A stretch of 13,151 nucleotides of DNA from Euryarchaeota archaeon UBA439. GTDB taxonomy: Archaea > Thermoplasmatota > Poseidoniia > Poseidoniales > Thalassarchaeaceae. Where the stretch lies: positions 1 through 13,151 of the forward strand of contig DANB01000002.1 of assembly GCA_002497245.1 (NCBI GenBank), in the 5' to 3' direction. The first letter of the stretch is position 1; every line of letters starts with the position of its first letter. Position numbers and translations under genes: made by a program. This document shows, one piece after another, positions 8,049 through 13,151 of this stretch. The notes beneath the pieces are model-generated. The model had not been told where the DNA came from and did not search any database. It saw nothing but the letters and a program-made list of their open reading frames with translations.

Positions 8049-8110
8049 GATTAACCCAAAGAGTAGTTACTATTGAACCGCACTATCTAAAAAAATGCAG
8101 AGACGAAATA

Positions 8111-8118
8111 AAAATATA
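8111..8118 (-). promoter_or_regulatory. TATA-like box for the HD gene
   Basis: On the minus strand the sequence reads TATATTTT. An archaeal TATA box here would place transcription start near 8090, leaving about 50 bases of leader before the HD coding region. The same AT-rich tract (AAAATATAC on the plus strand) could serve the divergent RHH gene. Confidence 0.35.
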
Positions 8119-8136
8119 CAAAAATTAGCAGTTTGT

Positions 8137-8170
8137 AATTCATTTGCAATTCATTTGCATTACATTTATG
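8137..8170. promoter_or_regulatory. Tandem 11-bp repeat and palindrome, candidate RHH operator
   Basis: Two exact copies of AATTCATTTGC (8137-8147 and 8148-8158) are followed by a degenerate third (8159-8169, 7 of 11 matching). The spacing is about one helical turn. Within it lies TGCAA-N5-TTGCA (8145-8159). The array is in the divergent region between the HD gene and the RHH regulator, ending 33 bases before the regulator's first ATG. RHH proteins commonly bind short repeated sites and repress their own genes, so an autoregulatory operator is a reasonable inference. No binding is shown. Confidence 0.5.
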
Positions 8171-8194
8171 TGCTGAACGTCTTCTGCTAAGGCC

Positions 8195-8200
8195 GAGGGA
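8195..8200 (+). promoter_or_regulatory. Shine-Dalgarno-like motif of the RHH gene
   Basis: GAGGGA lies two bases before ATG 8203 and five before ATG 8206. The spacing favours the second ATG. Confidence 0.4.
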
Positions 8201-8202
8201 CG

Positions 8203-8577
8203 ATGATGAGTGGACAAAGCCCGATGGTTTCGCTAAGGATTCCAGAAGACCATTTAATGGCACTAGATCAGAGGATTGGTTTTGATGGAATGAGAAATCG
8301 TTCAGATGTTATTAGAGACGCAGTGAGGCGATTACTAGAGCAAGATGTGATTAATCATGGAGAAAGTGTCAAAGTCAACTTGGGCCCAGAATTGACAATT
8401 CTAATGAATGATTTTTGTAAGATTCATGCAGAAAAGCCGGAAAGTGTGTTGAAAGTAGCTGCTAGAGATTATATTCGAAGAGAAACAATAGAGGGGATGT
8501 CTGTGACAAAACTCCTCGGAGAACGCATGAATGAGCTAAGTGCGCGATTTAATGATGATTCGAACGCTCAGAGGTGA
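8203..8577 (+). CDS. Ribbon-helix-helix (CopG/NikR-like) regulator with two RHH units
   Basis: A 124-residue DNA-binding protein. Residues 8-46 form a clear RHH motif: strand VSLRIP, helix, then RNRSDVIRDAVRRLLEQ. Residues 56-94 repeat the pattern: strand VKVNLGPEL, a helix, then KPESVLKVAARDYIRRE. One chain may thus carry both halves of an RHH fold, which normally forms from two identical chains. No NikR-type nickel ligand set is evident, so the symbol is left blank. Two ATGs start the frame (8203, 8206); the GAGGGA spacing favours the second. The gene is divergent from the HD gene across a repeat array that may be its operator. Its stop codon is embedded in a strong SD (GAGGTGA) for a possible short downstream gene. 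The RHH fold is secure, the second unit likely, the target unknown. Confidence 0.88.
   Translation: MMSGQSPMVSLRIPEDHLMALDQRIGFDGMRNRSDVIRDAVRRLLEQDVINHGESVKVNLGPELTILMNDFCKIHAEKPESVLKVAARDYIRRETIEGMSVTKLLGERMNELSARFNDDSNAQR
8571..8577 (+). promoter_or_regulatory. Strong Shine-Dalgarno overlapping the RHH stop codon
   Basis: GAGGTGA, a near-perfect match to the archaeal anti-SD complement, contains the TGA stop of the RHH gene and lies four bases before ATG 8582. It is the main evidence that the short downstream frame is translated. Confidence 0.6.
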
Positions 8578-8581
8578 GAGA

Positions 8582-8782
8582 ATGAGCGAGGATGGGATGC
8601 ACAAAAACGTGGGGGGGCGTAAAAGCCCCCTCACCCAACATCATAAAACAAAAATCAACATTGGTTTTTCTGGAGTTAGAAGTAGAGCGAAGTTAAGCAA
8701 TGCAGTAGGGTATGATGCAAAAGATGTACCTCGGATCTCACGTGGAAGGAATCGAATTACCGATAGAGAGAAATTAATCTAA
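8582..8782 (+). CDS. Possible small basic protein of 66 residues
   Basis: I recognise no family. From ATG 8582 the frame encodes 66 residues rich in Lys and Arg, without membrane segment or cysteine. In favour: a very good SD (GAGGTGA) four bases upstream, overlapping the RHH stop, an arrangement typical of coupled genes; and absence of any other gene in 8578-8872. Against: codons 9-18 coincide with a GC-rich hairpin (8609-8634) giving codons such as GGG GGG and CCC that are rare in the neighbours. The apparent open frame also extends back to 8540, overlapping the RHH gene, but that part is a shadow. It could instead be an untranslated structured RNA between the RHH and helicase genes. Confidence 0.4.
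   Translation: MSEDGMHKNVGGRKSPLTQHHKTKINIGFSGVRSRAKLSNAVGYDAKDVPRISRGRNRITDREKLI
8609..8634 (+). other. Strong GC-rich RNA hairpin
   Basis: A 10-bp stem (8609-8618 with 8625-8634) containing one G-U pair closes a six-base loop GTAAAA. It begins 31 bases after the RHH stop. There is no following T-run, so it is not a typical archaeal terminator. It overlaps the start of the possible 66-codon gene and could modulate its translation or mark a transcript end. Confidence 0.6.
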
Positions 8783-8800
8783 TACTCAAACACACACACC

Positions 8801-8823
8801 GCTCCGTACGCTTCGTACGGAGC
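8801..8823 (+). other. Perfect 10-bp inverted repeat upstream of the helicase
   Basis: GCTCCGTACG (8801-8810) and CGTACGGAGC (8814-8823) are perfect reverse complements around a CTT loop. It sits in the 90-base gap between the small frame and the helicase ATG at 8873. No T-run follows, so transcription termination is doubtful; RNA processing, a protein site or a leader element are alternatives. A weaker repeat, GACAAT (8834-8839) and ATTGTC (8855-8860), follows it. Confidence 0.65.
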
Positions 8824-8872
8824 ACCTTAGAAAGACAATCTTCTTGGTCGTTCTATTGTCAGGTTTGCTTTC

Positions 8873-10909
8873 ATGGTGCACGCTGACAACTTCGGAATTG
8901 GCAGTTTTGTAGCCCATGAGAATTTAAGAATTGCTCAAGAGCAGATGATTAAAGATGGAATAATAGCCCTAGAGGAAAAAGGATTTCTTTTTGCTGCGGC
9001 ACCTACTGGGATTGGAAAAACTGCTGCTTCATTAGCTTCGGCCCTAGAAGTTGCTAGGAATAGTGAATCGGCTAAACAAATTTTATTCCTGACTGGGAGG
9101 CAATCTCAACACAGGATTGTTGTCGAAACCATTAAAAAAATTAATTCAAGAATAAATAAAGTGAAACCTGATGTCAAAGTAGTTGACATTATTGGCAGAG
9201 AATCCATGTGCGAAGATGTAGATAGAATTACAGGTAAATGTTCATGTGAAGAAGATATAGTCGAAGGTAGTAAACAAAAAAGAAGAGAAGATTTGAAAGA
9301 AATTATACTAGAAAGCCCGAAACATGTCGATGATATCATAAAGATTGGAAAGAAAAGAAAAATATGTTCTTGGACTGCTGCTAGATCTGCAGTGAAAGAT
9401 TGTGATATTTTAATTTGCGATTATAACCATGTTTTCATTGAGAATGTGAGTGAGAGTTCATTATCTGCGATGAAGATAGACTTAGAAAATACTATTTTGA
9501 TTATCGATGAGGCTCACAATTTACCAGATAGGATTAGGAATGGACTCGAAAGAAGAGCGATAATGAAAACCTTTCGAGATTCGCGATTCGAGATAGAAGA
9601 GTACCTAGGTTCAAGAGAACAAGCAATGAAGAAACTTGATTTATCTGAATTACAAGATAATTATGGTATATCAGATATTAAAGAAGCTCTAAGACAAATG
9701 AAAAAATTAGAAAAAGAAATGAAAAAATGGTATAAAAAGAAGGAAACTGACTTGATAAAATCAGGTAAGAAAGATATGAAAATTTCAACTTCAGACTTTA
9801 TTGGAGAAATAGATTCTATACTAAACGAAGAATTGAATGCTAAAAACGAAGGAAGTTTTTCAATTTTAAAGAAATTAATAAATCAATTAAATAAAGTTAA
9901 AGTTGAGCAAGAGGATGATGGAGATGATGATGAGAAAGATACTGCTTGCACTAGGCTCGCAGATTTACTTTCGATAACGCTAGAATACTTACATAGCACT
10001 GCTTTGGTATTAGTGTTTGACTTACTCGGAGAGGAAGGTAGAATCAGAAGTTTTCTATTAGACCCAGGAGTTGTTAGTGGGCCTATCTTTTCTGGGACTA
10101 ATGGTGCTATACTTATGTCAGGCACACTATTTCCTCCAGAAATGTATGCAGATCTTCTAGAGATTCCTAAAACTAGGAAAATAATAATGACCGAATATGA
10201 GTCTCCATTTTTATCGGATCGAAGGCCTATCTTAGTTGCTAAAGATGTGACTACAAAATATACTGAAAGAAATCATGACAATACTGAAAAGATTCGAGAG
10301 CATATTCTTGCAGTCATTAGTAACACTCCCGGCCATATTGCTTTTTTCTCTCCAAGTTATGCATTAATGGATGATGTCTTAGGAGATGCAAACTGGTTAC
10401 CGGGGCATATTAGAATAATAGATGAGGAAAAAAGAATGTCTAAAAGTCGAGTTAATGGTATAGTAGATGAATTACTAAATGAAAGAAGGAATCATCGACA
10501 AGTACTGTTAGCAGGAGTTCTAAGTGGAAAGTTAGCAGAAGGAGTGGATTATCCAAATAATATACTAGACGCAGTAATTTGTCTAGGACTGCCTCTAGCA
10601 CCTCCCAGTGCTAGACAAGATGCTTTGAAAGAATATTATGTAGAAAGATTTGGCAGTAATAAAGCTTGGAGATACACAAGTACTCAACCCGCAATTAATA
10701 GTATACTACAGGCATTAGGGAGACCGATAAGAAAATCCGCTGACAGAGCAATTGTGATATTACTTGAAAAAAGAGTCATTTTGAGACAATTCAGAAATTG
10801 TCTTCCGACGAATATAAACATCCTTGAGTCCCCAGATCATAATAGAACAGGAAGACTTACAAAAAATTTCTTCAAGAGAAATCCTGAACCTGCTATAGAG
10901 ATAGAATAG
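8873..10909 (+). CDS. xpd: XPD/Rad3-family Fe-S DNA helicase
   Basis: A 678-residue superfamily 2 helicase. Archaeal XPD unwinds DNA 5' to 3' and is linked to repair; DinG is a close alternative. Motif I is APTGIGKT (43-50), preceded by a Q-motif-like ENLRIAQEQMI (16-26). Cysteines C113, C123, C125 and C165 lie between motif I and the DEAH box (212-215), where XPD holds a 4Fe-4S cluster. Then come a Lys/Glu-rich, probably coiled arch region (about 270-340), an acidic run EQEDDGDDDEKD, LMSGTLFP (motif III area), a second RecA-like domain with HIAFFSPS, and motif VI QALGRPIR (613-620). The Fe-S segment has C-x-C where Sulfolobus XPD has C-x2-C. The ATG at 8873 has no good SD, and 90 bases with a hairpin separate it from the preceding frame. 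The next gene follows closely. Confidence 0.92.
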   Translation: MVHADNFGIGSFVAHENLRIAQEQMIKDGIIALEEKGFLFAAAPTGIGKTAASLASALEVARNSESAKQILFLTGRQSQHRIVVETIKKINSRINKVKPDVKVVDIIGRESMCEDVDRITGKCSCEEDIVEGSKQKRREDLKEIILESPKHVDDIIKIGKKRKICSWTAARSAVKDCDILICDYNHVFIENVSESSLSAMKIDLENTILIIDEAHNLPDRIRNGLERRAIMKTFRDSRFEIEEYLGSREQAMKKLDLSELQDNYGISDIKEALRQMKKLEKEMKKWYKKKETDLIKSGKKDMKISTSDFIGEIDSILNEELNAKNEGSFSILKKLINQLNKVKVEQEDDGDDDEKDTACTRLADLLSITLEYLHSTALVLVFDLLGEEGRIRSFLLDPGVVSGPIFSGTNGAILMSGTLFPPEMYADLLEIPKTRKIIMTEYESPFLSDRRPILVAKDVTTKYTERNHDNTEKIREHILAVISNTPGHIAFFSPSYALMDDVLGDANWLPGHIRIIDEEKRMSKSRVNGIVDELLNERRNHRQVLLAGVLSGKLAEGVDYPNNILDAVICLGLPLAPPSARQDALKEYYVERFGSNKAWRYTSTQPAINSILQALGRPIRKSADRAIVILLEKRVILRQFRNCLPTNINILESPDHNRTGRLTKNFFKRNPEPAIEIE

Positions 10910-10931
10910 ACGACGGGTTCATTCGAGAGTG

Positions 10932-10947
10932 TGGTCTCGGAAGACCA
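10932..10947 (+). other. Hairpin at the start codon of the Hsp20-like gene
   Basis: TGGTCT and AGACCA pair around a CGGA loop, and the last base is the A of ATG 10947. If that ATG is used, the stem would partly occlude initiation. The stem is only six pairs, so chance is possible. Confidence 0.35.
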
Positions 10948-11423
10948 TGGAAGTGAGATGGGAGAGGCATGAAATAAAAATTCTTAATCAAGAATTAATG
11001 GTTGAGCCTTATCTTCAAATCTCTGCAAAGGGTTTGGATACAAATGCACAAAACTTACACCAAGATTTTATCAAAAACCTTCCTCATTTATCAGAGGTTA
11101 GGGACGACCACATAGAAATATTTTCAGAAATAGCTTCGGATATTGAAACCGCAAAAATGAATATTAGAGATTTGTTATCTACAAATGATATATTAAATGA
11201 ATTTGATGGAGAAATTGATGAAAAGGGGATTTCTCTTCCAATAAAGATTCGTTCAGCGGATGACATTATTATCCAAAGTAGAATGGAAAATGAAAACCAA
11301 ATTGTTCAAATCATATCATCAAATATCAATGGAGGAATCTTCAGAAGCTTTGTCATGCCGGATGATTGTCAAATAAATAGCATTACAAGTGGGAATGGAA
11401 TCATTGAGATTTTATTTCGTTAA
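10947..11423 (+). CDS. Small protein with Hsp20/alpha-crystallin-like C-terminus
   Basis: I do not recognise the whole protein. From ATG 10947 it is 158 residues, hydrophilic, without signal or membrane segment. The last 30 residues (GIFRSFVMPDD...GNGIIEILF) resemble the end of the alpha-crystallin domain, where small heat-shock proteins have R-x-F-x-LP, a charged stretch, then a NGVLxIxL strand. The rest shows no clear Hsp20 features, so chaperone function is only a suggestion. GTG 10929 is an alternative start adding six residues; neither start has an SD. ATG 10947 abuts a hairpin (10932-10947). The gene lies 37 bases after the helicase in the same direction, probably one transcript. Its 3' end overlaps the convergent surface-protein gene by 12 bases. 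Confidence 0.75.
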   Translation: MEVRWERHEIKILNQELMVEPYLQISAKGLDTNAQNLHQDFIKNLPHLSEVRDDHIEIFSEIASDIETAKMNIRDLLSTNDILNEFDGEIDEKGISLPIKIRSADDIIIQSRMENENQIVQIISSNINGGIFRSFVMPDDCQINSITSGNGIIEILFR

Positions 11424-13151
11424 TTCTTCATCGTCCATTGAGACATAGTCATCTCTAACCGGAATATCTTGTAATTGATCAATTTCTTGTAATACTGAAT
11501 TAAGGGCTATTTGTGCATTTTGGCGATGCCCCTCTCCAAGAACATGACTTGAATATCGAGCCTCTTCGAAAATCCTATCCAAAGAAACTAATGATTGCTC
11601 ACTGATTGGTAATGCAGACCTAATTGCTATCTCAAATTCCCTTACTGTTTCGAAGTCCCTACGTAAGAATCCTCTACGCATTAATATTTGACAAAGACTT
11701 TCATAACAATTGTAAATTGCTTCCCTAAACTCATCTCCTGCCGCTAAAAGTTCTGCAGTATAACTGAATATACCTGCTAATTCATCTATTGCTGCACTGC
11801 GTCTTCTTTGATAATACAAACCACTTCCCAACATTCCGATTAATATAATCAAAACTATAGAACCATATAGCAATGACTGTAAGATAGATGATTCTTCAGT
11901 TACTTCATACTCAATAGCGACATGAGGATTTTGATTTTGCTGAGTAGCTAACCAAGTTCTATTGGAAGGATCAATGAATAAGGAATCAGTATAGAAATTA
12001 ATACTTAATTCTCCCCAGAAATCTCGATCCCATAGAGTAGGCAAACCTTCAATTGATTTGAATTCGTAAGTAAATAAACCATCTTCATCGGTCATTTCTA
12101 TCACTCTGAAATGTGTTTGCCCAGAAGAAGAATTAATCAATGATGCAGACATTGAAATATTTGCAACCGGATCTAATGAATCAGTGGATGTAACATTTAC
12201 AGTTCCTCTAATAATTCTTACATCTTTATCCAGTCTGATAGTCTCAGGTGTAAACTTAAAGTTTACAGGGACCATTATTGCAACAGAAAGATCTTCAGAA
12301 CCACCATTAAGATATCTAGAACTATCTGATTCAACTTTAACAATCAAATCAATAGGTCCAGGAGGCATAGGGTAATGAGCATTGGATTGGAGTCTGAAAT
12401 GTCCTGTTGCTTCATCCCATTGTAAATTAGCATTCTCAGGACCATCAGATAGCCAATGTAAAGTCACCACCATGTCTTCAATGACATTACCTCCACCACC
12501 TATTTCCAAAATTCTACCTTCAATCTTAATTGGGTGTTCAACGTCACTCCTAATGATTGTCTCGGAAACCCATAATATCTCAATTTCAATATCAGATCTA
12601 ACGTAGACTGACATGTTATAACTCACTGGGAGATAATAGGTTTCTCCTGTAAACTCAACTAAAATATCATGCTGCCCTCTATCTATTGAGTAGCCTAATA
12701 AGTGTTCAAACTCATAGAATCCATTACCGATAGTACTTGTCCTTCCTATCTCTTCTCCGTCCAAATAGATAATTATGTCTCGACCATCTAGTCCAGGAAG
12801 ACCATCAGAATCAGCATCATATAGCCTTCCTGTGAAGTTCCACTGCCCTCCTCTTGTAACAATACTTGAGTCAACTTGTAGAGTAATGCCTGAATGATAA
12901 GCGATAGTCAAATTTGATTCAACAACTCCTTCACGATAGTAACCTTGCTGTGGCGCTTTGACAGTAATTGTATGGACACCTACATCTAAGAATTCAGAAA
13001 CTACCCAGTTCAGTGACCAATCACCTTCCTCATTACTTGAAGTAATACCTATCAATACTCCATCAATAAACACCTCTAGAGAATGATTAGAAAGATATCC
13101 ATCGGGAAGGTTATCTTTGACATTACCTTGTAAAACTAAATTATCTCCAAC
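11412..13151 (-). CDS. Ig-repeat surface protein with C-terminal anchor and DUF4129 domain (5' end outside window)
   Basis: About 579 residues are visible, and the frame is open to the right edge (VGDNLVLQGNVKDN precedes the first possible start, GTG 13073), so the N-terminus is missing. The outer part contains about four Ig-like/regulatory-like beta modules of 85-115 residues, with recurring patterns such as YLDGEEIGRTST and ALxDxGxHxIxV-type strands. Many N-x-S/T sequons (NLT, NFT, NMS, NVT, NIS, NRT) fit a glycosylated cell-surface protein. One membrane helix (about 11812-11875, LLYGSIVLIILIGMLGSGLY) is followed by basic RRR. The remaining 150 residues form a cytoplasmic DUF4129 domain, recognisable from CYESLCQILMRRGF, TVREFEIAI and FEEARYSSHVL. 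DUF4129 usually ends transglutaminase-like membrane proteins near MoxR and DUF58 genes, so the missing part may include such a domain. Its role is unknown. The stop overlaps the convergent neighbour by 12 bases. Confidence 0.88.
   Translation of the reverse strand, partial: VGDNLVLQGNVKDNLPDGYLSNHSLEVFIDGVLIGITSSNEEGDWSLNWVVSEFLDVGVHTITVKAPQQGYYREGVVESNLTIAYHSGITLQVDSSIVTRGGQWNFTGRLYDADSDGLPGLDGRDIIIYLDGEEIGRTSTIGNGFYEFEHLLGYSIDRGQHDILVEFTGETYYLPVSYNMSVYVRSDIEIEILWVSETIIRSDVEHPIKIEGRILEIGGGGNVIEDMVVTLHWLSDGPENANLQWDEATGHFRLQSNAHYPMPPGPIDLIVKVESDSSRYLNGGSEDLSVAIMVPVNFKFTPETIRLDKDVRIIRGTVNVTSTDSLDPVANISMSASLINSSSGQTHFRVIEMTDEDGLFTYEFKSIEGLPTLWDRDFWGELSINFYTDSLFIDPSNRTWLATQQNQNPHVAIEYEVTEESSILQSLLYGSIVLIILIGMLGSGLYYQRRRSAAIDELAGIFSYTAELLAAGDEFREAIYNCYESLCQILMRRGFLRRDFETVREFEIAIRSALPISEQSLVSLDRIFEEARYSSHVLGEGHRQNAQIALNSVLQEIDQLQDIPVRDDYVSMDDEELTK

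Noticed and set aside
8540..8581. Upstream extension of the small frame to ATG 8540
   Set aside because: It overlaps the RHH coding region in another frame, and the strong SD points to ATG 8582.
8609..8634. Intrinsic terminator after the RHH gene
   Set aside because: No T-run follows the stem, and archaeal termination depends mainly on T-runs.
8689..8698. GAAGTTAAGC, a core string of 5S rRNA
   Set aside because: No CCCAUCCCGAAC-like segment precedes it and there is no terminal stem of the right span, so the match is chance.
8787..8800. CA dinucleotide run as a microsatellite
   Set aside because: Only about five units; too short to be meaningful.
8578..8872. tRNA or other known RNA gene in the RHH-helicase gap
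   Set aside because: No cloverleaf, T-loop consensus or C/D box pair could be assembled; only the two hairpins are supported.
12184..12606. Plus-strand open frames inside the Ig protein gene
   Set aside because: They lie wholly within a well-supported minus-strand gene and have no recognisable domain or SD.
1..13151. CRISPR array, insertion sequence or prophage
   Set aside because: No regularly spaced repeats, transposase, integrase or phage-type genes are present.

Overview
This is an AT-rich, densely coding window with no mobile element, CRISPR array, tRNA or rRNA that I can support. It is most likely archaeal. It carries an XPD/Rad3-type helicase with Fe-S cysteines, a small ribbon-helix-helix (RHH) regulator, and a large Ig-repeat surface protein with a C-terminal membrane anchor and DUF4129 domain. 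Where Shine-Dalgarno (SD) motifs occur they resemble GGAGGTGA. Alongside these sit bacterial-looking metabolic genes (sufS-sufE-sufT, an E. coli-like gdhA, an AapQ/GlnQ-like amino-acid ABC transporter). That mixture fits planktonic marine Euryarchaeota (Marine Group II/III, Thermoplasmata relatives). This placement is inference, not proof.

Layout. Bases 1-1913 (+) hold the end of an Fe-S assembly operon: sufS (5' end outside the window), sufE and a MIP18/DUF59 sufT-like gene. Bases 1921-5253 (+) continue in the same direction with an 863-residue protein fusing a membrane anchor, a seven-repeat Ycf48-like beta-propeller and an amino-acid ABC permease. Its GlnQ-type ATPase begins immediately after the permease stop codon. 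Bases 5262-8036 (-) hold gdhA, preceded in transcription order by an SAMHD1-like HD phosphohydrolase whose conserved N-terminus extends upstream of any normal start codon. A divergent control region (8037-8202) contains an 11-bp tandem repeat and a TGCAA-N5-TTGCA palindrome. Bases 8203-11423 (+) hold a tandem RHH regulator, a possible 66-codon gene, two strong hairpins, the XPD-like helicase and a small protein with an Hsp20-like tail. Bases 11412-13151 (-) hold the 3' part of the Ig/DUF4129 surface protein, whose N-terminus lies outside the window.

How they may work together. SufS and SufE mobilise sulfur for cluster assembly and SufT is a maturation/transfer factor; the XPD-like helicase is a plausible Fe-S client. 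The transporter is of the Aap/Glt/Gln class, and gdhA on the facing strand interconverts glutamate and 2-oxoglutarate, so uptake and nitrogen assimilation lie side by side. The most unusual object is the propeller-permease fusion, which also has an extra multi-helix insertion inside the permease core. No substrate-binding protein is encoded in the window.
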